Below are positions 11,888 to 22,439 of a stretch of DNA of 24,001 nt, one piece after another. The DNA is from Macrocybe gigantea. Its lineage: Eukaryota > Basidiomycota > Agaricomycetes > Agaricales > Callistosporiaceae. How positions within the stretch are numbered: position 1 is the stretch's first letter; each line of letters opens with the position of its first letter. Made by a program: the position numbers and the translations under genes. The notes below the pieces were generated by a model. It was given only the letters and a program-made list of their open reading frames with translations. It ran no database searches and was not told where the DNA came from. The stretch covers positions 1 through 24,001 of the forward strand of contig SJRY01000052.1 of assembly GCA_011319805.1 (NCBI GenBank). The letters are read 5' to 3'.

Positions 11888-13468
11888 CTAGAACTTTGCA
11901 TTTCCGACATTCGAGGAACCGGTTGACGACTCTGGCGGCCTCTCATCGTATAGAGCGGGACTGTTCGCCCTCGCCTCCTCCTTCTTCTTCGCGACCTCCT
12001 CGTCGCTAACGACGCGTCCGCCAATCTCGAGCTCGACCTCCCTCGCGACGTCCGCGAGCCATATGCGCTTCTCCCCGTTCCGCCGCTCCTCCTCCGTCAC
12101 GTCGAGATCGCGGCCGATCAAGCTCACAAAGACGCCCTCGCCGAGGACAGGATACGACCCCACCTGGATGCCGCGCGACTTGAGCCGGGCTTGGAGGGAC
12201 GTCAGGTATGGCGCGATCAGCGATTCGGCGCGCCTGCGTAAGCGTAGACGTTATGGGTCAGCATGCACGTGAGTGTATGGCGGACGGGATGACGACTGAC
12301 TCTGTGAAGACCTGTATCCGGAGCGGCCGATGCTGCTTGGGCGGCAGGGGCAAGAAGGGCGCAAGATGCGTAAGCATCTTTTGAAAGAGTGCTGGAATAC
12401 CTGGGAACACGCATAGTTTGCCCTCTAGGCGGACGACGGGCTACCGTGGGCGCAAAAATCGGTTCAGCAAGTTACACGAATGATAGAAGAGGATATATGC
12501 GCACCACCCAGATGTCTTCGGCCACGAAGATGACCTCCGCTTGTTCGGGGAAAAGCGCCATGCGCTGCGACGCAGCACGCTGGTCCGCGTTCTGCTGCTG
12601 CGTCCACTTGCGGTGCTTCATCATCTCCTGCATGCGCTGAAGAGTCTCTGGGTGATGCACGAGGTCCTGGTCAAACGACTTGGCGAGAGAGGCGTAGGTT
12701 ATATCTATCACATCGAGCGAGTTGGATGGGTGTATGTAGAGTAAGTCTGGTTGGCTCACCGTCGTGCGTTGGGCCAATCCCCCCACTCGTGATAACAAAA
12801 TCATAATCCCGCACCATCCGTCTGCTGGCTTCGATTCTGCGCCCGTTCAAACAATAGCATCAACTCGTTCTGCTAGTCGTAACTAGCTATTGACGTACAT
12901 TTCATCTTCATTGTCTGCGATGACCTCTATTCGTTTTCTGCGGGATCAAGTCACTAACGGCGTTCGGACCCAGAGTGGCGCTTGAGATGAAACGCACAGC
13001 TCGATCCCATGTTCGAAGCAAAACCGCGCGAAGAAGTGAGAATTTCGGTCCAACGTCTTGCCGTTCAGGATTTCGTCCCTGCATTGGGGGGGCACAGGAA
13101 ATGTCAAAGATCCGACGAGCAACAAATTCCCATTAGTCTCACCCGATGATGAGCGCCGCGGCGGTACGGATGTGGACTCCATCGCCAAGGTGGTTCTTGG
13201 GTATTGGGGAGACGGGGAACTTGATGGGCGGCAATGCGTTGGTAGGATGAGGACTCGAGGAGGTCGGGTTCGGCGATGAGGGAGTCGACATGTTTCGTGT
13301 TCGTGTGCTCGTGTTGTGCGAAAATGCAGCAGCTCCTCGTGTGCGCGTTGAAGGTGTGATATTGTGGGTCCAACGGGCGCTTGTGCTGGCGGTACGTGCG
13401 AATGGGAAAGCTGTGGTGAAGGTGGTGGTTCGAGACAGGGTTGGGAGGGAGCGCAAGGGCGAGAGCAT
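11888..13468 (-). CDS. MoaB/Mog (molybdopterin-binding) domain protein, FAD-pyrophosphatase-like
   Basis: This is a 402-residue protein in seven exons: 13468-13143, 13078-12998, 12937-12899, 12836-12760, 12704-12505, 12440-12301 and 12233-11888. All seams are in frame. The domain begins at AALIIGDEILNGKTLDRNSHF (about 104-124) and has the hallmark SGGIGPTHDD (166-175), followed by LVHHPETLQRM and VFPGIPALFQKM. This domain also occurs in CinA and in the N-terminal half of eukaryotic FAD synthase, where it hydrolyses FAD. That biochemical role is inferred here. The first 75 or so residues are rich in Arg, Ser and Thr and poor in acids, suggesting mitochondrial import. An internal Met at residue 60 (MSTPSSPNP) could start a cytosolic form. 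The tail is charged and probably disordered. Its own promoter faces the long intergenic region. Confidence 0.9.
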
Positions 13469-15147
13469 CGGAGGTGAGAGTGGAGGGGAGAAAGGCCCAA
13501 TTTTGGCGTAGCCTCTTTTTCTTTTCCCAGATCGTCATGAACAGGTCTCCTTTCACGCGGAGCGGGACGGTGCAGACAACGATCTCTGAAGCTCATCTCC
13601 ACATTCCCGCTTGAGCTCACGGGTGGATGAACAGGGTCAGAGTTCCCCTGCCCTTTTCTACTCTATCGAGGTGGTAACAGTCCCACTGATCGTCAAACTA
13701 CAAGGCTGACACAGTCAACTCTCAAATGCGCAACGACTACGACACGGAATCCTGAGTGGATCGTTCTCAGAGTCAGTTGGCAAGTAAACACGTGTGGACA
13801 CAGGTAGACTCCATGTCCAATCCAATCGACAGTTTACCCGGACGCCCAGAGGAAAAGCAGCGATCCATCATCCGGCTTCTTAACACGCGGTCTTCAATTC
13901 GCCGTCGATTGGTCTGCCAGGAAACGGCTCCAGAGAACACTGCGTCGTCCACGAGGACGTCTTGACAGATAAACACCGACATCAAGGCATCCCCATCGTC
14001 AGGGCGCAACAGCAGACAGGAACCAACTCGTCGCCATAAACACTGTTTGCCAATGACAAATTTTTTTCATGGTATGCCGTCACCTCTTTCTCTCTACTGG
14101 CTCGTCATTGAACAGTAAGCTCAAACTTCATTGGCACCACCGCCTGAGCATCTTGGCTCTTCTGTGTGCGAGACATGCCGCCTGACCTCTTCATCCAGCT
14201 TTTTCGGCCTAGTTACCATCCTTTTTCTACGTTTCTCCCGCCGCAATATCCGCATAGCACGGGCCATAACATCAATATAAACGGTCCGTCCAATAAACGA
14301 CCTTGACTTTCTGTGCTCATCATACTCCAATAGTGTGACTCTTTGTCATTATTGTCGCGGTTCTTTTTCCCTCCCCACGCCAGGATAATCTAGTGATATC
14401 GGCAGAAGCTTCCGGCCTACCTTGTAACACTTGCTCGGCATGTCGGCCAACACAACATTCACGACCAACTGTTACTGGAATGCACACTAATGCTCGTGTT
14501 AAACAACTGCCATACTTTCAGCACATGAACACATGTCAAAAGATACGAGCAACCCGACCAGAAGACGTTTCTCTCACTCCAATTGTTAAAATTATCCTTA
14601 CTCGTATTTCCATCGCCTCGTTTCCGAAGCACGCTATTCCATACTTGACCAAATCGTTCTTCCATGCAGGCCGGACTGATGCTATCACCGTTTCTCCCAG
14701 TCTCTCAGGGTCATGAGTGCAATGAACTCAATGGAACCTGCCGGAACCTGCTGTCACGCCCTGCTGCCAGTGCGATGTTTTTGGAACATTGTGCTTCGAA
14801 ATTGTCCGCTGCTTCCACTCGTGTCTGCAACAAGGCACCCTCCAAGGCAATCGGGGAAAATTATCCAAGAAGCAAAGTCTTGCAAACGTCGTGCTTGCCT
14901 TCGTGTCCATTCAAGACTAGTGCATCCGATGATCATCGTCTGACTCCCTCTTCCCCACGTCTCATTTTATCTTCTTCTGCCTCCTTTCATTCTTGCCGTC
15001 TGCCACTGCCTTTTTGAATCCGAACAAGTATATTAAAAGTTAGTTCGGGTTCTGCCTCGCACGACGGAGGCATTTTGAAACTTCACATATAAGGCTGAGG
15101 CTTACATCCCCGTCAACGTGGTTCTTCTCTTCTCAAACGCCCACTCC
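13469..15147. other. Long divergent intergenic region, no gene seen
   Basis: About 1.7 kb separates the leftward MoaB/Mog gene from the rightward DUF6534 gene. Open frames at 14393-14716 and 14664-15017 lack domains, splice support and codon bias. A pyrimidine-rich tract at about 14940-15015 and a TATA-like element at 15088 belong to the right-hand promoter. I see no transposon ends, repeats or structured RNA. A small lineage-specific gene cannot be excluded. Confidence 0.5.
15088..15094 (+). promoter_or_regulatory. TATA box of the DUF6534 gene
   Basis: The sequence cacaTATAAGG lies about 55 nt before ATG 15148 and directly after a C/T-rich block, which is a common layout for fungal core promoters. 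Confidence 0.5.
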
Positions 15148-16767
15148 ATGTCAAATTCCACCCTTCCCCCGCTCCCACCGAATGTCGTAGACCGGTATGT
15201 GTGTAACGGTCTTAGGGTCCCATGTGCGCCATTGCTGATCGTCATTGCGTCGACGTCAGTTCAGGGCCTTTGGTGAGTCAAAAAAAATCAGCTACTTTCA
15301 ATGCATGCTGAGGCCACGGTCCGCATCCACAGATCCTTGGCTACCTCATGAATTGGGGCCTCTTCGGCGTCGTGTCCATCCAAGTCTGTCAGTGATAGTA
15401 TGCAATCTCGGCACTAGGTCTAGAGCTGAAGTCCTTCGCTTTCGGCTAGATTTTTACTACATGGCGTTCCCGAAGGATAAACGGGTGAACAAGTGTCTCG
15501 TGTACGGCGTGTACTTGTTGGAGACGCTACAAACCATGATTGTCACCCACGATGCATTCAAGAGTTTCGGATCAGGGTTCGGCAGCTTCGCCGCGCTGGA
15601 TGACATCCGGCTAACGTGCTTCAGCATACCACTGCTCAGCGGCATAGGTATGTTCGCTGTTTCCTTATGCGAAAGCAGAATAGTCTGACGTTTTGTTGCA
15701 GCTGGCTGTGTAGTGCAGTTGTTCTACGCATACCGCATCAACGTGCTTTCCCGAACCAAAGTTATTGGAGCGGTCATCAGCGTCGTACGTCGTACGCTTC
15801 GTCTGGAGCCGACTGAACAAGTCACGACCTCATCCCACAGATCTCCATCATTGGGTGTCTGGCAGGTATCGTGACTGGCGCTATGTGCTACCAGATCGGC
15901 AGCTTGAGCAAGCTGACGGAGACCCGCATCTTCATAACCGCCGGGGTAACAACAATCATCCATAGTTCTTTCTCGCTAGGCTCTAATAAGTTTTCTGCCT
16001 TACTCGGGGTAGTTTTGGTGGGCGTCTTGCGCGATATGCGATGTGACAATTGCGATTGCGATGACTTACCTCGTGAGTGAGCATACTTCTCTCGTTTCGC
16101 TGCGATCCTCAATTTGGCTTGTTCCAGCTCTCAAGATACGACACCGGATTCCGAGCGACTCAGATTCTGGTCACTCGGTTGACCAGACTCACACTGGAGA
16201 CAGGAACCGCGACAGGTAAACCGCCCTCCCTTACCAATCCTCATGCTCAGCTCACCACGCCCTCCGCGCAGCTGTCGTCGCGATCGTGAACCTGATCCTG
16301 TTCTTCGGCTATCCGAACACGAACTACTACACGACGCCGACGCTGATCATTGCCAAGCTGTACTGTAACACGCTGCTCGTGCTGTTTAACAGCCGGATGC
16401 GCATCGTCGACGGGCGGGAGGAGGTCCCGTTCGTGAACCACATCGACATCACGACAGAGGCCGTGGCGAACTGGCAGGAGCCCGACTTTGCGCGCTCACG
16501 CCCGGCCACGATACATGTGCCTACATGGCTGCGGTCGTGGAAGGACGGCGCGGCTGTTCACGATGAGGTGAGTTAAAGATGAGCGCTCGTTCATTATGCA
16601 TGAATTGTATTGATTATTGTTTCTTTTTCTTGATGTAACAGCCGGCGAGGCGACTTGATGTGCTTGTCATGCAGGATGTTAACATAGTAAAGGGCGACAT
16701 CGAGAATCAGATGGGACAATCTCCGCATCCTTCGAGTCCAAGCACGCTGGTCGGTATCGAGAAGTAA
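15148..16767 (+). CDS. Seven-helix integral membrane protein, DUF6534 type
   Basis: This is a 356-residue protein in ten exons: 15148-15194, 15260-15272, 15333-15387, 15450-15647, 15702-15784, 15841-15945, 16013-16072, 16128-16215, 16272-16567 and 16642-16767. The sum closes exactly in frame. Seven hydrophobic segments are visible, for example LGYLMNWGLFGVVSIQVY, CLVYGVYLLETLQTMIV, VISVISIIGCLAGIVTG and VVAIVNLILFFGYPN. The final helix LYCNTLLVLFNSR is followed by a cytosolic tail ending PSSPSTLVGIEK. Basidiomycete genomes hold many paralogs with this layout, but no ligand or function is established to my knowledge. The second exon is only 13 nt. The arrangement resembles receptors, but that is speculation. 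Confidence 0.9.
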
Positions 16768-17493
16768 ATCAAGGGGAAAAGGATCGAATCTGCTCTCCCA
16801 CTGGCATCCATGTCAAGGTGGGACGGGAAAAAAAAGGAAATGGAGATGGACGACAAGGCTAGACCCTTCCATCATATCGCCTAGTCTTGACAGCTAATCA
16901 AGCAAATGTCACGGCCAGTATCTATCTACACATAGTTATTGCTATTTCTGTTCCGATGATGATGAGAGTTTGTTGCATATGCAAACCATGTATCTAATAT
17001 GCCGATGTATTCGTAAACCTTAACAACGTTTTGTTATGCATAGAAATAGATGCATGTTTCTCAGTTTGTATTTGTAACGGAGGAATGATTCCATTGAATT
17101 CTCTACGATTTGCCTTCTAATCCCAAAACCCTAACTGAACCGTAAAAAAAGGCTGATGTCTAACAAGGACGATCTGCAACGAGTTTAAGACAACAACCCA
17201 TCTCTACCAAGAAATATACAAGTACTTAATGTGTTCGTCATTATCAAGAACGGAAAAGTGATGAGAACGGCGCCCGTGGTCATGATCATGTGAATGGCTG
17301 GGGGTCGGTCAAGACAGAACATCGCCTTGACAGAAAACAACATCGGTGATTATAGATCAAAATTAGGAAATGAAAGATTTAGAATCAATTCCGCGATATC
17401 CTTAACAGGGATTTAAGGAGAGAAAAAAAAACGAAGACAAGGAAAACACGGGATCCCCAAGACCATCCTTCTTGAGTGCGACAGCGAAAGGGT
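16768..17493. other. Convergent intergenic region (two 3' flanks)
   Basis: About 725 nt between the DUF6534 stop and the stop of the leftward GPI gene 2. It is A/T-rich, especially at 16920-17110. No splice-supported coding frame is visible. It is best explained as two 3' UTRs with terminators. Confidence 0.55.
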
Positions 17494-18438
17494 CTAGAAG
17501 GCAGCAGCGCCTACGATTGCGCCCAAGACAATGCCCATCCAGCCGGCCTTGGTGCTGATGGCGCCGTTGGTCTTGGAGCTGGACGTCGAGCTTGCGGCGG
17601 CCTTGGAGCCAGTGCTGGTGGCGGAGGCCTTGGTGGTAGTGGCCGACGAGCCAGCAGACGAGCCGGTAGGTGCGGAGGCGGGTGCGCTAGTCTGGCCGGC
17701 AAGGGGAGCAGTGGATTGGCCGTCAATCTGAGCCTGAACGGCAGGGGTGAATTGGCCCTTCATCCCGTTCAACCTGTACGATAGCATTTCGAGAGTGAGC
17801 ATTGCATCAAACGAAAAGCCGATCAAAGAAGGAAATGATAACTTACGTGAACTTGGCGGAGAACGCGAGAGCAGGGTATTGCGGTTGCTTCGCATCTTTG
17901 AGGTTCAGTGACTCGAAACGAATGAAGCTGTATCAGGGTTACAACGCAACATCGTGACAGTCATGAGAAAACCGTTTCTTGGGCGCTTCACAGGCAGAAG
18001 AGCAGACCCACTATTCATTGCTATTAGGCCCGATCGATGGATCCGGAGTAAACTTGATGGAGGAGGTGGTCGAAACGTCGACGCTAGGCACGATAGTCTG
18101 CAGGGAGGTCTTTTGTGTGCGTGCTCAGCGGGTGTCTTCAAGTGCAGTAGAAGATAAGTTATACCTGTTGTTGGGCATTGCCAGCGTAGATGGAGACTTT
18201 GGCCGCGCCGAAGTCCTTCAAGGAAGGAGCGCTGCCATCATCCTGCCAGGAGATGGTAACTTCTTGACCGCCCGTGAAGGTTGTAGACGCGACAGGATTG
18301 GTGGTCTAAAACATGAAAGATACAACGTAGTTCAGCATCCGACTACCCTCGACAAATTCCGGGAAGGAGGGAACGTACGTAGACGTTGGCAAGGGCAGAG
18401 GCAGCGACAGTGAAAACGATGAGGGCACGGGAGAACAT
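17494..18438 (-). CDS. Ser/Thr-rich GPI-anchored cell-surface protein, Kre9/Knh1-like (copy 2)
   Basis: This is a 219-residue protein in five exons: 18438-18379, 18305-18165, 18109-18012, 17927-17847 and 17773-17494. The signal peptide is MFSRALIVFTVAASALA (1-17). The Kre9/Knh1-like domain shows FTGGQEVTISWQDDG, KVSIYAGNAQQQ, VDVSTTSSIKFTPD, GPNSNEYFIRFESL and YPALAFSAKFT. After NGMKGQFTPAVQAQIDGQ comes a low-complexity Ser/Thr/Ala stalk (about 150-200). The tail WMGIVLGAIVGAAAF reads as a GPI-attachment signal. It is expected at the plasma membrane or cell wall. It shares domain order and the position of the first intron (after the Tyr codon near the mature N-terminus) with the gene at 9330-10394, so the two are distant paralogs. 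The start was fixed by the signal peptide; an open frame continues upstream but has no such feature. Confidence 0.92.
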
Positions 18439-19081
18439 GTTTATCGGTTGGATTGTTTTAAGAAGGAGTGTGGAAATATAAGAGAGTGGAAGGGCGTTGG
18501 AAGATAGCTGGAAAGCTTTGGAGGAGCTTGCAGAGGTGCAGAGGAACAAGTTGTGGTTGAAGAATAAAAGTCGGAGTTTCAAGTCAGGACCTTATGAGAG
18601 GGCTGTTGGTACCTGTAAACGTGGGACGATGAATTTTTCCGAACAGTCATATGGGCAGTTCTGGCACTTGATCGTTGACTCGAAATAGCGCTCTGGTTAT
18701 CGGCGATGAGCATGTCGAGGCGGCCTAAGCAAGACTTTGACTCTGTGGAGGATGGAAGTGGAAGAGAACAAAGAAAGCTCGACCTGCAGAATGAGCCAAC
18801 ACGCGGATCGCGACATCAGCCTATATTTATCAACCTAGTGTGCTATAAATAGCGTCTTCAATTCAAACATCGCTTTTCGACCCGGCAGCTAGCTTGATTG
18901 AAAGTGTCAGATTTCGAGTGCTCTTGGAGCATTCAAAACGTACATGTTCATTAGAATTACGGGACCGTGCAAGCGCCTATTTACACTAAGAAATTGGACT
19001 ACAATTCACCAACAGTAGGGGCTGAACAAGATAAAAGGAAACAAACTAGAGATACACAAAAGATATACACCAAGACTTCAT
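18439..19081. other. Intergenic: GPI-2 promoter and Con-6 3' flank
   Basis: About 640 nt. A minus-strand cTTATATTTcc element at about 18473-18482, some 40 nt upstream of the ATG, may be the GPI-2 TATA box. The rest shows no gene; 18950-19080 is A-rich and is probably the Con-6 3' UTR. Confidence 0.45.
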
Positions 19082-19719
19082 TTAGAGTGCCTCATGCTGT
19101 TCGAGCCACTCTCTGGCGTGTTGTTTTGCCTCTGGAGACACCTTAGGATCTGAAAACAATAATAATGAGCAGACCGAAGTTGCGCAAATATGTCTTTGCC
19201 TTACTATGCAGAGCCGCCTTGTATCCGGCGATGACACGCGTGTTGTGTTCCTTGTCACCGGCTGCGGCTTCGTGTATCCCAGAGGCCTCCAGGACCTCAC
19301 GAGCGTGCGCCTTGGCCTCTTCGGAAGTGTTTTCATCTACGAGAAAAATGAGCAAGAAACGTGCTCAGTTCCGCTCAGCCACATACTGCGCAAAGTGGCC
19401 TTGTATCCGCCTTCAGGTATGAAGAGTGAAGGCTGCCCGAACCACCTGCAGTGTCTTGGCAAACTCACCTAGCACGCGGCTAGACTCGGGCTGCGCAGGT
19501 TGCGCTTGCTGCGCGTGAGGATGTTTCGACTCAATGTCCTGACCCATCTCTTGCAGGCGCTGGGACGCATGTTCTTTGGCTTCCTGAGAGACGTGTGGAT
19601 TGTGGATGGAGGCTCTCAGGCCTGCCGCAACGCGTTCTGGGCTCTTTCTGTGTTCTTGAGAAGAAAATTTCAGCAGTGGTCCCACTTTTAAAATAACAGA
19701 ACTAACCACCGGAGGACAT
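19082..19719 (-). CDS. Conidiation-specific protein 6 (Con-6) family, three repeats
   Basis: This is a 140-residue hydrophilic protein in five exons: 19719-19707, 19654-19469, 19410-19387, 19336-19205 and 19149-19082. It has three Con-6 repeats with cores ASIHNPHVSQEAKEHASQRL (about 20-39), ATLRNENTSEEAKAHAREVL (71-90) and AALHNPKVSPEAKQHAREWL (115-134). A Gln/Ala/Pro linker (about 51-62) separates the first two. The family is named from a Neurospora gene induced during conidiation; its biochemical role is unknown. Introns interrupt repeats 2 and 3 at the same place, after the first base of the Asn codon, and the linker intron is also phase 1. It is divergent from the kinase gene. The start codon sits in a 13-nt first exon (MSSGE). 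Confidence 0.93.
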
Positions 19720-19771
19720 TGCGAATCAGAGTGAAAGATGTGTCTTGATTTAAGACACTCACCGCCTCGAT

Positions 19772-19779
19772 CTTTTATA
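19772..19779 (-). promoter_or_regulatory. TATA box of the Con-6 gene
   Basis: On the minus strand this reads TATAAAAG, a near-consensus TATA box, about 53 nt upstream of ATG 19719. Confidence 0.65.
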
Positions 19780-20063
19780 CCCAGGTGAAACACCATACAT
19801 CCCCGTGACGTCACTCACCCTCACCGTCACGTGATTTACACGGCTTTCCGTTCACGCGAGCGTCTAGACTCTCCTCCTCAACTTGCGCTGGTCGTTTGTT
19901 CATCCCTAGATAACTTATTCACCAATTTATTAGAAAATGCACCCATCTAGTGATCCTTCTTTTATTCTCGCGATATTTGTGCTCACAATGCCCAGCAGAT
20001 CTCTCTGAGTGCGATAACCCATCCGTAGACAGTACGTCATTTGAGGTTTGGACGCGCATATAG

Positions 20064-22163
20064 AAGCTGAACCGTGTGTAGTGACCGCGGCTGACTCAAA
20101 TCTCTATAGACTATCTAGACATGGACTATCAGAAAACCGAAAACATATCAATGATCATCACTCCTGGAGATGCTTCCTAGATCGCTATAACCTCATCGGA
20201 ACTGTAGGCCGCGGGACGTATGGGAGAGTAATTCTTGCATGTCGCAAGTCGGATCCGGATGCCAACTTGCTGGCACTGAAAGTGATTAAACAGCGAGATT
20301 CTGTATCTCCCAAAAATGGTACTTCCACGGAGCTGCACATACTACGTTTGATCGCGCAAGGAGCCTCTTGCGCTGAAAACTGGTCCTTACCTGGCTCGAA
20401 TTTCCTTCAGAGCCTTCTAGTAGGAATTTGTTTCCGGAGAGCTCTGTTCTTGGTCCTTGTAAGTTGTCAACAGAATGGAGGTGATTTACTCCGTCGATTG
20501 CTTCTAGGAATATCATCCGGCTACTTTATGTGATCCCGAAGTCGCGCCCCGTTTCATGCTTGAAAGCATGGCCTTTCGGCAAGGCCTTACCCTCTCCATT
20601 TCCCTGCCTCTTGTTCCGGACCACCAAGTATCCCTCAACACCAATTTAGAAAAATTGGACTGCCTCCGCCTCCTCTCCGCAGAGATCGTATTGGGACTTT
20701 TGTTTCTGCATCACCACGGGATTGTCCACCAGGACATCAAGCCTGCTAATATCCTCATATCATATGCCGGACATGTCGTCATCGGTGATTTTGGCGCCGC
20801 GAATTGCTTACCCCCTTCGTCACAGGTGACGATCTCCAGTTTCTCATCCAGATCTTTGGTCCAAGTCAAGAATAGACATGCTTATGGCTCCATCGTTTCC
20901 TCCCCAGACTCGTTTATCACTTTCACGCCTCTCTACGCCGCCCCTGAAATGCGGGAGCGCGACGCCGAGGATCGCGTTGTCTACGATGAGCGCGCTGACT
21001 GGTGGAGCTTTGGCGTGCTCCTCCACGAGCTAGCGACCGGAGGGGTCCCCTTTGTCATGTCCCAGAGTTTGGGTTCCTTAGAGCACAAGTTCAGGACAGT
21101 CGGCGATTCTAGTCTGGCTTTTGGACAACTTGAGAGGCTTTGTACGCTCCGTAACACCTTCACCGCTGATGATCGGCATGACTACGCTGACCTCGAGGAT
21201 TTCGTTCGATCGGTGAGTAGGTATGTTATATATATATTGCCGGAGAAGATTCATTGCTTCGAGCAGTTGCTTGTTGAGAATCCGGATGAACGTTTGACCG
21301 ATGAAAATATCCGGTCGCACCCGTTCTTCGAGCCCATTGCACACCTATGGGAAGAAATCGCTGCGTTGCGCTATCCGCCTTGTCCAGATCTGCCTGTATC
21401 ACGTATCGTCGAGGACGCATCTGGATCCTCTCTACTCTCTCTTGAGCTCTCCGACATGTCTATCTCAGAATCTCCGTGTACTATCGATGATTCCGGTGTT
21501 GCGTTTTCTCCGACCCATCAGACGTGTGCCTCATTCACCACGCAGGAAATCGCGAACCGAGAAATCCATGACGTGTTCGGAATCTATTCCAATCCGCGTG
21601 AGGCTCGGGTTACCCCGTCCTCCTCTGCGAACACTGGTTACTGGGGCTCTGCAAGCGATGTTCAAACCCTGCCATCGTCCGCATCGATCTGGCCCGGATA
21701 TCCATTCACGCCGACCATCACGATCACCCTGAATGACGAGGTGCCTTCGACTTCCTCCGGTGATCTCGCAGTGGCACGCGAGCTCTCACTCGCCAGAAAT
21801 CCTCGGTCGGACATCTCGGTGTCCGCATCGTACAGACGAAGATCCGTCACCATCAGCCGGAGAACCATCAGCCGGAGAACCAGGGCAAAAAGCGTCTCCG
21901 GCTTGTCGTCCCCCACGCCGAGGCCGAGCCTGAAGAGCAAGGGTGCCCGGACCGCAGCATGGGACGAGTACGATTCGGGGCTGCAAGAACAGCTCACGAT
22001 TTCGCTCCTGAAGGCGATGGAGGCGCGGGACAGGCAGGTCATCACGCGCAGCAATTTTGTGTCGCAGAGACAGGCGCGATGGAAGAAGCTCATTGCGGCG
22101 CTGCGCAGAGTGTCCGCGATGAAGAAGAGGGATGTTCTGAGGCGCTTGCAATTCTGGAGGTGA
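20064..22163 (+). CDS. Ser/Thr protein kinase (AGC-like) with basic C-terminal tail, 5' end unresolved
   Basis: The kinase core is continuous across 20064-20458 and 20508-22163. It includes the glycine loop GTVGRGTYGRV (20198-20230), the lysine in LALKVIK, the catalytic loop HQDIKPAN (20727-20750), DFG (about 20787-20795), the activation-segment end YAAPEM and the F-helix DWWSFGVLLHELATG. The HRD arginine is Gln. A 49-nt intron (20459-20507) restores LFLVLEYHPATL. A second likely intron, 21213-21263 (gtgagt..cgag, 51 nt, no stop), would give FVRSQLLVENPDERL if removed. The C-terminus is disordered, then strongly basic. Upstream of 20064 an in-frame TGA lies at 20042-20044, and no in-frame ATG follows before the kinase domain, so the first exon is missing from my model. 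ATG 19937 (MHPSSDPSFILAIF) is a candidate start, but I could not join it cleanly. Substrates are unknown. Confidence 0.85.
21851..21880. repeat. 15-bp direct repeat in the kinase tail
   Basis: The sequence catcagccggagaac occurs twice in tandem (21851-21865 and 21866-21880). It encodes ISRRT twice and enlarges the basic tail without shifting the frame. Confidence 0.85.
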
Positions 22164-22439
22164 ATGCGAAGACCAGGTTCAGGAATAGTGATATCTCATA
22201 GCATTCATACGCTACTACGTCATAATCTTACTGACAAGGACATGTCTAGCTACCATTCATTATAATATGATACCGATTCGAAAAATTAGATATATACATA
22301 TCGTCCATGAAATCGACTGACAGGGCATTAGGTGTGAGAACCAGCTTCAAGAAGAGATGCCGAAATGTCGAGTGCAGGTTAGAAAGTTGATAGTGGGGAT
22401 CTTGGCATGACGGGAGTTGGCGACGCTGATAAAGAACGG

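Noticed and set aside
12946..13620. A 224-codon minus-strand frame as an alternative gene start
   Set aside because: It only overlaps in part with exon 2 of the MoaB/Mog gene and reads through introns. The spliced frame starting at 13468 gives the complete conserved domain.
14393..15017. Two plus-strand open frames in the long intergenic region
   Set aside because: They have no recognisable motif, no splice signals linking them, and mixed composition; they run into the C/T-rich promoter of the DUF6534 gene.
20375..20440. Alternative kinase frame reading GPYLARISFRAF
   Set aside because: It looks kinase-like but is followed at once by two TAG codons. The other frame stays open and splices to LFLVLEYHPATL, so no frameshift is needed.
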